From positions 1 through 64,000 of the forward strand of contig CAUZCL010000011.1 of the NCBI GenBank assembly GCA_963578475.1: a DNA stretch of 64,000 nt, read 5' to 3'. The translations under genes and the position numbers were made by a program. This document shows, in pieces, positions 27,541-38,284 of the stretch. Source of the DNA: SMYC01 sp963578475 (GTDB lineage Bacteria; Acidobacteriota; Vicinamibacteria; Marinacidobacterales; SMYC01). How positions within the stretch are numbered: the stretch's first letter is position 1; each line of letters starts with the position of its first letter. Below the pieces are notes generated by a model. That model was not told the DNA's origin. It worked only from the letters and a program-made list of their open reading frames with translations, and searched no databases.

Positions 27541-30280
27541 ATGCTCAGATGGCTCGCAGGCATCGTCGACGTTCGGCCGGGAGAGATTCGCCGTGTCGGC
27601 GGGATGTTCTCGCTTCTCGGCCTCATCATCGCGACGGCCTACATCCTGAAGCCGGTCCGAAGCTCACTTTTCTTGAGTGAGTTCGGCTCGGAGCAGCTCC
27701 CTTATGTCTACATCGTCATCGCGATCGTCCCCGGCGTTGTTGCCGCCGGCTTTGCACAGTGGGTGCCGCGCGCGAACCTCCCACGTCTTCTCGCCGGTGC
27801 GTCCTACTTCTTCGCATTCCAACTTCTCGTCTTCTGGCTCGCGATCGACTCTGGCTGAACGTTTACCGGTTTCGTTTTTTACGTCTGGGTGAGCATCTGT
27901 ACCGCGGTGATGCCGTCGCTTTTCTGGCTCCTCGCCAACTATGTCTTCTATGCGAACGAAGGCCGTCGCTTGTTCCCTGTCGTTATGGCGGGCGGGCCTC
28001 TCGGCTCCATCCTCGGCGGCACCATCACGTCGTTTCTCGTCCGCTTCGTTGAAACGAAGGGCTTGCTCCTCTCGGCCATTATCCTCCTCATAGGCGTCGG
28101 CGTTCTCGTCCGACACAACACGGTAGAGCAGCGCGAGCGCATGGCCGAGCGCCGGACGGATTTGGCGCGGCAATAAAAAAGAGGGGAGAGGCGTGAAGAC
28201 GAGCCATGGAGGCTCGTCGCGCGCTCGCGTTCTCTCTCAATGATAGTAGCCCTTATCGTGCTCACGACGATGACCTCGACACTCGTGGATTATCAGTTCA
28301 ATACGGCTATCGAGCAATCGTTCGAAACGACGGACGCGATGACCGGTTTTTTGGCATTTTCTTTGCCTCAAAAAACATCGTCGCCTTCGTGCTCCAGCTG
28401 CTCGTTGTCGGAAGGCTTCTGAGCCGTCTCGGAGTTGCCGCGGGTCTGGCCATCCTGCCGCTCGTACGGCTCTCGTCCTCGATCGCATTTCTTCTCTTTC
28501 CGCGGCTCCTCACCGCGACGCTCATCAAGACGGCGGATGACGGGCTCAGCAACTCCGTCAACAAGTCGAGCGTGGAAGTGCTCTACCTCCCCATCTCTCT
28601 CGCGGTGAAGAGCCGCTCAAATCTCGGCTCGACATGTTCGTCGAGCGCACGAGCCGCGGTTTCGCAGGCGTCACGATTCTCATGGTGACGGGTGTATTCT
28701 CGCTCTCCGTAAACGAGATAAGCCTCGTCGTCATCGCGCTGGTCCTGCCGTGGCTCGCCCTCGTCGTGCTCTCGAAGCGGGAACATGTGAAGACGTTCCG
28801 GAGCTCGCTCTCGCGTCGCGACATTAGCGACGTTACATCTCAGATGAACGACCCAGCGAGCCTGTCGGTCTTTCGGCAAGCTCTCGATGATGCGGACGAT
28901 CGCGAGCTCGTCTACGTGCTCGAGCTGCTACAAGGGGTCGACGCAGCAGAGATCCTCGAGCAAGTCATAGCTCTCATCACGACGCGAATGTGCGCCGAGC
29001 TTCCCTCCGCCATTTGCGAGGCGCTTCGACCCCGCCCGAGCTTTCGGACTTCCCCTCCCGCGCGCGACCCGGATCCCTGTGCCACGGCCGAAGCGAAGGC
29101 GCTCTGGGTGCGTTCGAATCCGGACGAAGGCTATCGAGCGCTTCAAACTTTCGTGCGGGAAGGCGAGACCAGCCGCATAGACGCCGTGCTCGATATTTTG
29201 GATTTGACCAAAGAGCTCGTGACCGAAGCCGACGTCGAGTCCCTTGTCATTGAGCGCAGTAATCGCGACGACCCCGCGGATCGGCGTCTCGCCGCCCGGG
29301 CGGCCGGTTTTCTTCGCGCCGATTCCAACGGCGTGCTTTCTCTGACACGCCTTTTGAAGGACCCGGAAATCGACGTCGCTCGTGCGGCGGCGCGCAGTAT
29401 CGGACGGCTCCGGCACGCGCCCGACTTCCCACTCTTGATCGCGGCGCTCTCGAGGCGACCGTTGCGCGCGGCCGCGAGAAAAGCGATTGCCAGCTTCGGT
29501 ATCGACCGCCTCGAGAGCTTGATGGAGCGTTTGCGCGACGAGCATGAGGACGTCGACATCCGCCGAGCGCTTCCGTCAACGCTCGTCGAGCTCGCCGAGG
29601 TCACGGACGTGATGAGCGTGCTCCTGAACATCCTGCCGCACAGCGACAGGCGCCTCCATTATCAAGCCATCAAAGCTCTCGGAAAATTACGAGCCCGTTT
29701 TCCCGAGACGCGCTTTTCCAAAAGCGAGGTCGGCCGCCTGCTAAAGCGCGAGGCGTTCGAGCTCGGCGCCCTGGCGAGTCTTCTGGACGGGGTGAAGAGC
29801 CAAATGCCGGCGCTCGAAAGTCACGGCTTACTCGTCAAAATTTTAGAGGAGCGCATGGAGTTTACTCGCGTGCGCATCTTCCGTTTGTGGGGGCTCATCC
29901 ATCCGCCCAACGAGGTCTTTGGCGCGTGGGATCGCATCGCGAAAGGCCAACCCACGGTACGCGCCACGGCGCTCGAATATTTGCACAACGTTCTCTCCCC
30001 TCACGACCGCACATCGCTGCTGCCTCTCATCGAGGCCACGAGCTCCGCCGTGGTCCACGAAAGAAGCCGAAAACTTTTGGGCACGAGCAGGCTCACTTTC
30101 ACTGAAGCGTTGACGCGACTTCTCCGTCACCGTGATTACTGGGTCGCCGCGAGCGCCGCAACGCTTGCGGGCAAGCTCGAAGGTGCTCCGCTCGAGGCCG
30201 AGCTCGCGTCGCTCAAAGAGCACCCTTCAGAAATCGTGCGCGAGGCGGCGGAGAGCGCGATCAGCAATAATTCATATTGA
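27541..30280 (+). pseudogene. ATP/ADP-translocase-like MFS transporter fused to HEAT repeats, several lesions
   Basis: Begins MLRWLAGIVDVRPGEIRRVG with TM helices resembling nucleotide (NTT/Tlc) carriers. An in-frame TGA at 27856-27858 (DSG-stop-TFTGFVFYVW; Trp fits) and a TAA at 28174-28176 interrupt it. A one-base loss in a T6 run near 28345 shifts TGFL to the expected FFGIFFASKNIVAF, and another shift near 28615 leads to LDMFVERTSRGFAGV. From there to 30280 it is intact: two TMs, then about a dozen HEAT repeats (DPEIDVARAAARSIGRLRHAP). If the lesions are real, only a HEAT-rich remnant could be made. The fused architecture itself is known in several bacterial phyla. Confidence 0.7.
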
Positions 30281-30358
30281 CGAACGGGAGCGACCATCAT
30301 AAAGTTGCTTTTCGTCGCGGGAATAACTTACTTACTCGACGATCGAGGTTGCCAGAAT

Positions 30359-31945
30359 ATGACCGTGCGTTTCGTGGCTCTCTTTACCGGCGGGCTTGCC
30401 TTCCTGCCTTTCTTTTCCGATGCGCAGACGTTCCAGAGCGCAAGAACCGTCTGGGCGAGTGACGGCGCGGGCGTTCCCGCGCTCGCACGTGACGTCGATC
30501 TCATGCTGCGAAGTGGCGAGCTCGAGCTCGCCTCGATTCAGCGAGACGGCGTCTTTCAAGGCCGTACGCACGAACGGCTCGATCAATATCATCGCGGCGT
30601 GCGGGTCTTTGGCGGACAGCTCGTGTGGCACAAGGAGGCCGGACGGGTTCTTTCGATTACCGGGAAGCTCTTCGGCATCGACAATGACGAGATTAGTGTC
30701 AGCACCGACGCGGCGCTCGATGCGGACGCGGCGGTCGCGCATGCGCTTGCAGCGAGCGAGGCGAATGCTTTCGCCGTGGGCCTCGTCGAGCTCGTTGTTC
30801 TGCCCATGAAACTAGGCGTAGAGCTCGCCTATTACTTCCACGTGCGGGGCGACAGAACACTCGACGCGTTTTTTGTCGACGCCTCGAGAGGCCGCATTTT
30901 GCTGCGCTACAACGATCATCGCTCGCAAACGGGCATGGTCGGCCTCGGCGTGGGAACCTGGAACGATCAAAAGAAAATGACGGTGCAGCAAGCGGCGGGG
31001 ACGCACCGTGCCGTCGACACGGTCCGTCCTTTCGGGATCCGCACCTACGACGTGAACTTCGATGCCCGCACGTGGAACCGATATGCTGCCGATACTCCCG
31101 CGTTTCTCGCGACCGATGCCGATAACGAGTGGATGGACGGCGCCGTCGTCGACGCGCACGTTTACGCAGGCTACACCTATGATTACTACTTCAAGCAGCA
31201 CGGCCGCCGCGGCGTCGATGACGCCGGCCTCGCGAACATCAACTTCGTTCACATCGCCCGGCAATCGGCTGGGTTCAACAACGCTTTCTACGATCCCGTC
31301 GACAACTCGTTGAACTATGGGGACGGCGACGGAATCACTTTCAATTTCTTCTCCTCGAGCCTCGATGTCGTCGCGCACGAGCTCACCCATGCGGTCACGC
31401 AGTTCACGTCCGATCTGATTTATTTGAACGAGTCTGGGGCCCTCAGCGAGGCCATCTCCGACATCATGGGCGTGTCGGTGGAGTTTTTCTTCGAGCCCGC
31501 GGGAAGCGGCCGCCAGCGGGCCGACTGGGTTCTCGGCGAGGACATCTTCATCAACTTCGGACCGATCTTTCGAAGCTTTCGTGACCCGAACGCCATCGGC
31601 GATCCCGATCATTACGACGTGCGCTGCGCTCCGCCGGTCTGCACCGAGGATTTCGACAATGGCGGCGTGCATATCAATTCCAGCATCGTGAATCACGCTT
31701 TCTACTTGATGGTGGAAGGCGGTACGAACCGTGTCTCGGGCATGCGGGTCGACGGGGTCGGGCGCGCTCAAATGGATCGCATCGAATCGATCTTCTATCG
31801 CGGCTTCACAGCTTTCCTCGTGCCGAGCTCCAACTTTTCGGATGCGCGCGAAGCGACGCTGCGCGCGGCCCGCGAGCTTTACAGCGCGGACAGCGCCCTC
31901 GAGCAAACCGTGCGACAAGGATGGGACGCTGTCGGCATCCATTAG
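30359..31945 (+). CDS. Secreted M4 (thermolysin-like) metallopeptidase
   Basis: 528 residues from ATG 30359, with signal peptide to about FFSDAQ. The N-terminal FTP/PepSY-type propeptide (QYHRGVRVFGGQLVWHKEAG) precedes the catalytic domain: HELTH zinc motif near residue 339, the third ligand Glu in NESGALSEAISDIMG, and C-terminal GGVHINSSIVNHAFY with the catalytic His. All M4 residues are present, so an active Zn endopeptidase is expected after propeptide removal. It is followed closely by a barrel gene on the same strand. An upstream in-frame start at 30305 is less likely because it adds charged residues before the signal peptide. Confidence 0.93.
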   Translation: MTVRFVALFTGGLAFLPFFSDAQTFQSARTVWASDGAGVPALARDVDLMLRSGELELASIQRDGVFQGRTHERLDQYHRGVRVFGGQLVWHKEAGRVLSITGKLFGIDNDEISVSTDAALDADAAVAHALAASEANAFAVGLVELVVLPMKLGVELAYYFHVRGDRTLDAFFVDASRGRILLRYNDHRSQTGMVGLGVGTWNDQKKMTVQQAAGTHRAVDTVRPFGIRTYDVNFDARTWNRYAADTPAFLATDADNEWMDGAVVDAHVYAGYTYDYYFKQHGRRGVDDAGLANINFVHIARQSAGFNNAFYDPVDNSLNYGDGDGITFNFFSSSLDVVAHELTHAVTQFTSDLIYLNESGALSEAISDIMGVSVEFFFEPAGSGRQRADWVLGEDIFINFGPIFRSFRDPNAIGDPDHYDVRCAPPVCTEDFDNGGVHINSSIVNHAFYLMVEGGTNRVSGMRVDGVGRAQMDRIESIFYRGFTAFLVPSSNFSDAREATLRAARELYSADSALEQTVRQGWDAVGIH

Positions 31946-31953
31946 GAATTCAG

Positions 31954-32730
31954 ATGAGACGGATCGCGAGTTTCTTGGGTTTGATTGTGTTGGCAATGGG
32001 TGTGGCGAGCGAAGCGCAGCAGGAGCCGGAAACGAACACGGTGACTCCGTCGGCGAAGACTGCGCGCCGATTTCAAGTGCTCGTGAACGGCGGTCTCGGA
32101 AGCGGGGGCCGCAGCTTCGGAGGGGTCTCGACCTTCACGGAGTTCCTCGAGCAAGGCTCGTCGCGGCGGGATTACGACGGAAGCGGCGGGTTCGTCTTCG
32201 AGTTTGGTGGGATCTACTCGATCACACGCGAGATCGGCATCATCGGAAGCTTCGAGTTGTTCAGTGGCGACAACAACGCTTTCTTCGAAGAAATCGTGCC
32301 GCATCCGCTGCTCTTCAACCAGAGTCGCAGCGCCTCTAGCGAGCTCGCCGGCTTGAGCTACAGTGAGAACGCGCTCCACCTCGGCGTCGTGTACAGCATC
32401 GAACAACCGGCGATCACAGTCGACCTATTCGGCGGCCCGAGCATTTTCTTCACGGAGACGGAGCTCGTCACCAACGTGTCCACGAGCTCGAGCTACCCCT
32501 TCGATGAGCTCGCTCTCGGGAGCACCAGAACTTCTAAATTCTCTGAAAGCCCGTTCGGCTTCAACGTCGGCGCCGCGCTCACCTATCGATTTACGCCGGT
32601 TGTCGGAGTCTCCGTGCAGGGCCGTTTCAGCCGAGCTTCAGTGAGTCTCGAAGCACAAGAGGACAGTGACCCGCTCGAGTTCGACACCGGCGGGTTGAGA
32701 GTGAGCTTCGGCCTACGGCTTTCTTTTTGA
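31954..32730 (+). CDS. Outer-membrane beta-barrel protein of unknown function
   Basis: 258 residues from ATG 31954, eight bases after the peptidase stop. A signal peptide (FLGLIVLAMGVASEAQ) is followed by alternating hydrophobic strands (FVFEFGGIYSITREIGIIG, GFNVGAALTYRFTPVVGVSV) and a terminal Phe (SFGLRLSF), the usual barrel C-terminus. Probably an 8-10 strand barrel. Its proximity suggests co-expression with the M4 peptidase. Intact. Confidence 0.7.
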   Translation: MRRIASFLGLIVLAMGVASEAQQEPETNTVTPSAKTARRFQVLVNGGLGSGGRSFGGVSTFTEFLEQGSSRRDYDGSGGFVFEFGGIYSITREIGIIGSFELFSGDNNAFFEEIVPHPLLFNQSRSASSELAGLSYSENALHLGVVYSIEQPAITVDLFGGPSIFFTETELVTNVSTSSSYPFDELALGSTRTSKFSESPFGFNVGAALTYRFTPVVGVSVQGRFSRASVSLEAQEDSDPLEFDTGGLRVSFGLRLSF

Positions 32731-32736
32731 CCGATA

Positions 32737-34186
32737 TTATTGCCGCACGAGAGTGACGTAGTGGTCGTAGGTGTTTTGAATCTGCGAGACGTAGTTCACG
32801 GGCTCGAACCCGCGGACATAACCATGACGCGCGCGGCGGTAACACCGAGGATCGCGCAGGAGCAGCATCGCTTTTTCCGTATGCCCGAACCATTTATTCG
32901 GGTCCCCAGCCTTTCTCCGCCGCGAGCCGCCGCGCGTCGGCGACATGCCCCCAGCCGGCGTTGAACGCCGCAAGCGCGAAGCGCAAGCGATGCTTCAAAG
33001 GAATACGCTCATCCTGGCGCTCCAGCAACAGAGACATGTATTTGATACCGCCATGGATGCTCGATTCGGGATCGCGCGGGTCGCCCAAGCCGAGCTCGTG
33101 GGCGGTCGACGGTAGAAGCTGCAACAAGCCCACCGCGCCTGCCCAGCTTTCGGCTCTGGGATCGAAGTGGCTCTCTTGATAGGCCTGCGCCGCAATGAGA
33201 CGCCAGTCGAGGTCGTAGCGTTTCGAGTAGAGCTTGAAGAGCTCATCGTAAGGCGACAGTCTTCCCGAGACGGCCGCGCGGCGCTCCTTGACGCGGTCGA
33301 GCCGGCGATTGTCCTCGAAGTAGCCCCGTCTCGCATCGTTGTACTCGAGGGTCCCGTGAATATCACGGACGAAGTCGTCCACGAAGGCACGCAGCTCAAT
33401 GTTTCCCGGACGGACCGCAAAGGCTACGGCTTTGTCGCGCGCAAGAACGGTGTGTTGATCCTCGGGGGGCGGGGGAGGGTATTCGAGTGCAAAGGCAATG
33501 GTGACGTCGTCGCGGAAGGCGAGCTCGGCACCGAGAATATGGCTGTCGACGACGGCGAGCGGGAACTCGCCCGAGGCGACGCGGTCCAGGATCTCATCAA
33601 ACTCCATATCCTCCGGAACCGGCACGATCTCGAAGCCGCCGCCCGCGTCTCGAAGCTTCACGAGCGTCTCGTGGTGACTCGAAGAGGCCCAGGCATGGAT
33701 TTGGCGGCCTTCGAGCTCCGAAACATCGGCGATCGGCGCTGCAGCAGTCGCCGGTTGCACGACCATTTCCTGGATGAACAGATAGGGCCGGCTGAAGGCA
33801 AGCGTCTCTTGGCGCTCGGGCGTGACGGAGAGCGTCGACGCGATCAAGTCGGCGCGCCCTTCGAGCAACCAATCGAAGATGAGGTCTCGTCGCGGGGGAA
33901 CGACCATCTCGCGCCGCACACCGAGACGCGCGGCGGCCATCTTCGAGACTTCGTAGTCGAAGCCCTTCATCCGTCCGCGATAGAGGAAATAGTTGACCGG
34001 GTTGTTCAAGGTCAGGACGCGTAGCGAGCCGCGCTCGCGGATCACTCCCAAGTCCCCCGTGCTGCGGTCTTCTCTACGATGTCCCGTGAGATAGTGCTCG
34101 ATAATGAAGCTGTTCGCGGCAGACCCCAGCTCTTCGGCCTCCCGGCGGACCGCCCAGGCCAACCGTGCACGAGGCAAGCACGCCAA
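32737..34186 (-). pseudogene. MltF-like membrane-bound lytic transglycosylase, 5' end lost, frameshifted
   Basis: The visible part begins within the end of a first solute-binding domain (LAWAVRREAEELGSAANSFI). A complete second one follows (RGSLRVLTLNNPVNYFLYRG ... MKGFDYEVSKMAAARLG), and then the SLT transglycosylase domain with catalytic Glu in AAQAYQESHFDPRA, AVGLLQLLPSTA and AAFNAGWGHV. One G is missing in the run at about 32905: GWGPE-stop should be followed by DPNKWFGHTEKAMLLL in the next frame, ending at 32737. The signal peptide and most of the first domain are absent where the gene meets the divergent PP2C gene. It would cleave peptidoglycan in the periplasm. Confidence 0.72.
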
Positions 34187-35258
34187 AGGAAGCGCTCAGC
34201 CACGTGAGGCGCGCTCGCGTAGACGTCGTGATCTCGGATTTCTTGATGCCCAAGATGAAAGGGATCGAGCTTTAAAAGAAATCAAGCTGCTGCAGCCCGC
34301 AGCCATTCGGCTCCTCCTGACCGGCTATGCGGATAAAGAGAACGCCATAAAGGCGATCAATGAAGTCGGCCTCTACCACTATTTGGAAAAACCGTGGGAC
34401 AACGACGCGCTTCTCAACATCTTTTGAAACGCGCTTTCGGAAAAAGGACTGAGGCAGCAGCTCACATCGAAAGTGCGCGAGCTCGACCAGCTCCTCAGAC
34501 AGCACGGAGAGCTCGAGGCCAAGCACCGCGCCATCGAACGCGAGCTCGAGATGGCCGCGCGCATCCAGCGAAGCCTTTTGTCCGAACGTTTCCCCGAGCT
34601 TTCAGGCTTCCGCTTCGCCAACCTATACGAGCCTTGTGAAGCCCTCGGTGGCGACTTCTTCGACGTGATGGACAAAGACGACGGAGCCGTGCTGCTCGTC
34701 TCCGACGTCATCGGGCACGGAGTGCAAGCGGCGCTGACCACGATGTTCCTCAAAGGGGTCTTTCAAGAATCGGCAGACAGGATCGACGAGCCAACAGAGT
34801 TGTTCGGAGAGATGAACCGCAGGCTTCATGCCGTGCTTCCGAGCGGCATGTATGCCGCTGCCGCGGTGTTCTACTTGTCGTCCGGCTCGGACCACATCGC
34901 CTATGCCAATGCGGGCCTTCCCTACCCCTTCGTCCTTCGCAAAGAAAAACGGCTTGACGAGATCGTGCTGCCAGGAGCTCCTCTCGGACTATTAGCGGGC
35001 AACCTCGTGTCTTACGAGTCGCGACAGATCGTGGCCGAGACCGGCGATGTCGTAGTCGTCGGCTCGGATGGGATCGGTGCCGTCGTCGCGGGTGACGGCG
35101 CGACGTTCGAGGACGAAGAGCTCCGAAAGACACTCGAAGAGCTCTCGGGCCGTGACGGCGCGACGATTATTGAAGAGGCCTTGAAACGCGCATTGGCCTT
35201 TGGCAATAACGCCCCGCTTCCCGACGACGTCATGTTGGTCGCGATGACGCGCACATGA
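34162..35258 (+). pseudogene. Receiver-domain PP2C (SpoIIE-type) phosphatase, N-terminus missing, interrupted
   Basis: The receiver remnant reads HEASTPKEALSHVRRARVD, then VVISDFLMPKMKGIE (phospho-Asp present), but its first about 35 residues, including the acidic pair, are missing. A one-T loss near 34272 and an in-frame TGA at 34425-34427 (LLNIF-stop-NALSEKGL) follow. After a coiled-coil linker the PP2C/SpoIIE phosphatase domain is intact (GGDFFDVMDKDDGAVLLVSDVIGHG, ANAGLPYP, SDGIGAV, PDDVMLVAM). The design is the usual phosphorylation-controlled partner-switching phosphatase. Loss of the 5' end coincides with loss of the 5' end of the divergent MltF gene. Confidence 0.7.
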
Positions 35259-35275
35259 TAGCCAGCTTTCAGCAT

Positions 35276-36664
35276 TCAGTACACGGAAAGATACCTATCC
35301 AGCTCCCACTGGTGGACTTGGGCGATGTAGTCGTGCCATTCGGCGCGTTTCGCTTCGATGAAGTGAGACAGGATGTGCGGCGTGAGCGCGGCTTGCACCA
35401 ACTTGTCCTTCTCGAGCGCGTCGATAGCTTCACGGAGATCGCCGGGAAGCTCCGCGATCTTGAGACGGCTCTTCTCGCGTTGGCTCATCGTGTAGATGTT
35501 CTTGTGAACGGGAGGCCCCGGTTCGATGCGTTCTTTGATCCCGGCGAGACCTGCCTTCAACATGACCGCGAGCGCAAGGTAAGCGTTCGCCGACGGATCC
35601 GGCATCCGAACTTCGCACCGGGTGCCCTTGCCACGTTTATCGGGGACACGTACGAGCGGGCTCCGGTTCTTCATCGACCAGGCGACGTTGGTCGGCGCTT
35701 CATAGCCGGGGACGAGCCGTTTGTACGAGTTGACGAGCGGGTTCGTGATGGCGCAGAAGCCCCGCGCATGACGCAGGATGCCACCGATATAGTAAAGGGC
35801 TGTCTCTGAGAGCTCATATTCGGCATCTGGATCGAAGAACGCGTTCTCGTCGCCCTCGAACAGTGACTGATGCGTGTGCATCCCCGAACCGTTGATGCCG
35901 AAAACAGGTTTGGGCATGAAGGTCGCGTGGAGTCCGTGCTGCATCGCCACATGGCGGACGATGAAGCGGAACGTCGCGACGTTGTCCGCCGTCGTGACCG
36001 CGTCCTCGTAGCGGAAGTCGATCTCGTGCTGCCCCGGTGCGACTTCGTGATGCGCCGCTTCGACCTCGAATCCCATCGCTTCGAGCGCGTTGACGATGTC
36101 GCGCCGTGCCACCTCACCCTCATCCACCGGCGTGAGGTCGAAATAGCCGCCTCGGTCCGTTGAGCCCGTCGTTGGGCGACCATCAGGACCACGTTGAAAC
36201 AAGAAGAACTCGGCCTCGGGGCCGGCCATCAAGGTGTAGCCCATCTCTTTGGCCTCGGCGGTTACACGCTTGAGCGCGAGGCGCGGGCATCCTGCGAAGC
36301 CTGTTCCGTCAGGGTGGTAGATGTCGCAGATGATCCGGGCGACCTTGTCAGGCTCGCGGCCATGTCCATTGGACTGCATGAACGGCATCACACGAAAAGT
36401 GTTCAAATCGGGCACGAGGACCATGTCGGATTCCTCGATGCGCACGAACCCGTCGATGGACGATCCGTCGAACATAATGTGCCCGTCCAACGCCTTTTCG
36501 AACTGATTGGTTGGCACCTCGACGTTCTTGTTCACGCCCACGATATCCGTGAACTGGAGTCGCAGGAATCGAATGGCTTGTTCCTTCGTGGTGTTCAGGA
36601 TTTCGGACCTTGTCCACGCCTTTTTCGTTTCATAACTGGGGCTTGCATCTAGTGTCGTGGCCAT
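35276..36664 (-). CDS. glnA: Glutamine synthetase type I
   Basis: 462 residues. Makes glutamine from glutamate, ammonia and ATP. FDGSSIDGFVRIEESDM is typical of the shorter GSI-alpha group; also seen are AGPEAEFFLF, metal ligands in EVAPGQHEIDFRY, NGSGMHTHQSL and the flap-like NPLVNSYKRLVPGYEAP. The adenylylation Tyr motif of GSI-beta enzymes is not evident. It has its own strong promoter and an AAGGAGAG ribosome site. The stop is 17 bases from the convergent PP2C stop. Intact. Confidence 0.97.
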   Translation of the reverse strand: MATTLDASPSYETKKAWTRSEILNTTKEQAIRFLRLQFTDIVGVNKNVEVPTNQFEKALDGHIMFDGSSIDGFVRIEESDMVLVPDLNTFRVMPFMQSNGHGREPDKVARIICDIYHPDGTGFAGCPRLALKRVTAEAKEMGYTLMAGPEAEFFLFQRGPDGRPTTGSTDRGGYFDLTPVDEGEVARRDIVNALEAMGFEVEAAHHEVAPGQHEIDFRYEDAVTTADNVATFRFIVRHVAMQHGLHATFMPKPVFGINGSGMHTHQSLFEGDENAFFDPDAEYELSETALYYIGGILRHARGFCAITNPLVNSYKRLVPGYEAPTNVAWSMKNRSPLVRVPDKRGKGTRCEVRMPDPSANAYLALAVMLKAGLAGIKERIEPGPPVHKNIYTMSQREKSRLKIAELPGDLREAIDALEKDKLVQAALTPHILSHFIEAKRAEWHDYIAQVHQWELDRYLSVY

Positions 36665-36690
36665 GTGCTCTCCTTTTCCAATACCATTAA

Positions 36691-36719
36691 AGGATAGAGA
36701 AGAGTTACCTTAGTGTCAA
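36691..36719 (-). promoter_or_regulatory. Sigma70 promoter of glnA
   Basis: On the minus strand TTGACA (36719-36714), 17-base spacer, TATCCT (36696-36691). Transcription would start about 20 bases before the ATG, giving a short leader with the AAGGAGAG ribosome site. The surrounding 36665-36883 stretch is markedly AT-rich against its neighbours and holds no gene. Confidence 0.7.
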
Positions 36720-36883
36720 TAAAATTGTGCGTGATTGTATAATTTCAACATACAGTTCGTCTAAATATAGCTTGTATACAGATAATTGGTATTCTAATTA
36801 GAACAATTACGCATTCTGAATGAGGCGTGGATTAAAATACGAAAATGTGCTTCAACCTACGGAACCTTTCGGGTCGGAAGGCT

Positions 36884-38284
36884 TTACAGCTTGAAGCTGG
36901 GGGTGGTCTGGAAAGCCTGGGACGGCTTGGCGAGCAAGTTGCCCTGGATGAAGTTCACGCCCAGGTTGCGGACGACCTCGAGCTCTTCGGGCTGCTCGAT
37001 ACCCTCGGCGATGAGCTTGGCGTCGATTTTGTCCGCGAGTGCTTTGAACGTCTGGACGAGCTGCTGTTTCACGAAGCTCGTATGGATGTCGCGCACGAGG
37101 CCCATGTCGAGCTTCACGTAGTTGGGCCGCAAATGGACGATCTTGTCGAGTCCCGAATAGCCTGCACCCATATCGTCGATGGCGACGAGACATCGAAGAT
37201 CCATAAAGTCTTTCATCGCGTTCACGAAGAGCGGGAAATTGTCGATCGCGTCGGACTCGGTAACCTCGAGCACGATTTGCTCGGGCGCGAGGTTGATCCC
37301 GTCGAAGAGATCGATGAGGTCCTTTCCCTGGAAACGCGGGTCTCGGATTGAAAAAGGCAGCGTGTTCATGAACAGCTTGTATTCCTTCGGGAGCTTCGCA
37401 CGACCGCCTGCGCCCTCTAGGGCCGTGCGCCGGCACAAATGATCGAGCTCGAAAAGAAGGTCAGTCTTTCGGGCAACATCGAAAAGAGCTAGAGGGCTGC
37501 GTAACTCGGTAGCGGCCGGCCCGCGGCAAAGCGCCACGAAGCCATGAGGAATCTTTTTGTCCAAGTCCCAGATCGGCTGGAAGACAGTCGTGATCTTCCG
37601 CTCGAGAATGATGCGCTGGAGCTCCTGCTTATTGCGGAGATGCCGACGCTGGACGTTGAGTCGGGCCGCTTGATGCGCCTCTTCGATCGCTCGCTTCACC
37701 AGGCGCTCGCCGCGGATCAAAGGGTTCTGCAACACGAGCGACGTACCGACATAGACTTCGGGCCACTTGCGCAGGATAGCGAACGCGGTCTGGCGGATCC
37801 GGCGCGAGAGCTCGGTATCCACCCGTTCCCCGATCTTCTCGATGTCCTCGGCGAGAAGACGCTCGTTTTCTTTTCGCGGCGCCAAGAAGATCAGAAAGAT
37901 ATCCCCGGCCTTTTTGTTCAACGTAACGATGTCGTTCGAGCGCAGCTGGTCGCCCTTGAACTCGGCCACGACCTTACGGACTATGTCCATCAGGTCTTCG
38001 TACTTGCTGCTCCCATAGGCGCGTTCGACTTCGTTGATTTCCGAGACGTCGACCAGGAGCAGCGCCAGGAAGCCATCCGTCGAGAGTCTCTTCTTGAGCT
38101 CCTCGTGGTGATCTCGAAAGGTGTCCCGCCGCAACAAGATTTCCGGCGCAGGGGCCAAGATCGAACCGGAGCGCTCGGAGGCTATTTGGGTTTCTTTCAA
38201 GATCGATTCGACTCTTCGTGGCTTAGCGACAGAAAACAACTTGATCCGTGTTAACAGGCCGCGGTGTATCCTGTCAACGCGCAC
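36884..38284 (-). CDS. Degenerate GGDEF-EAL protein
   Basis: 466 residues, cytoplasmic, no TM. A GGDEF-like region (about 65-190) has lost the signature (GDIFLIFLA in its place). The EAL domain (about 225-455) retains FQPIWDL, EVTESDAI, the DDFG-like DDMGAGYSGLD and the late Glu in LIAEGIE. The signature EAL-x-R, however, reads VALCR at about residue 251, so the metal-binding Glu is absent. Both domains therefore look catalytically dead, and the protein may instead bind cyclic-di-GMP or protein partners. Frame intact. Confidence 0.8.
   Translation of the reverse strand: MRVDRIHRGLLTRIKLFSVAKPRRVESILKETQIASERSGSILAPAPEILLRRDTFRDHHEELKKRLSTDGFLALLLVDVSEINEVERAYGSSKYEDLMDIVRKVVAEFKGDQLRSNDIVTLNKKAGDIFLIFLAPRKENERLLAEDIEKIGERVDTELSRRIRQTAFAILRKWPEVYVGTSLVLQNPLIRGERLVKRAIEEAHQAARLNVQRRHLRNKQELQRIILERKITTVFQPIWDLDKKIPHGFVALCRGPAATELRSPLALFDVARKTDLLFELDHLCRRTALEGAGGRAKLPKEYKLFMNTLPFSIRDPRFQGKDLIDLFDGINLAPEQIVLEVTESDAIDNFPLFVNAMKDFMDLRCLVAIDDMGAGYSGLDKIVHLRPNYVKLDMGLVRDIHTSFVKQQLVQTFKALADKIDAKLIAEGIEQPEELEVVRNLGVNFIQGNLLAKPSQAFQTTPSFKL

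Noticed and set aside
35671..36192. Alternative frames inside glnA
   Set aside because: They are rich in Ser, Arg and Thr, typical of shadow frames; glnA is intact on the same strand.
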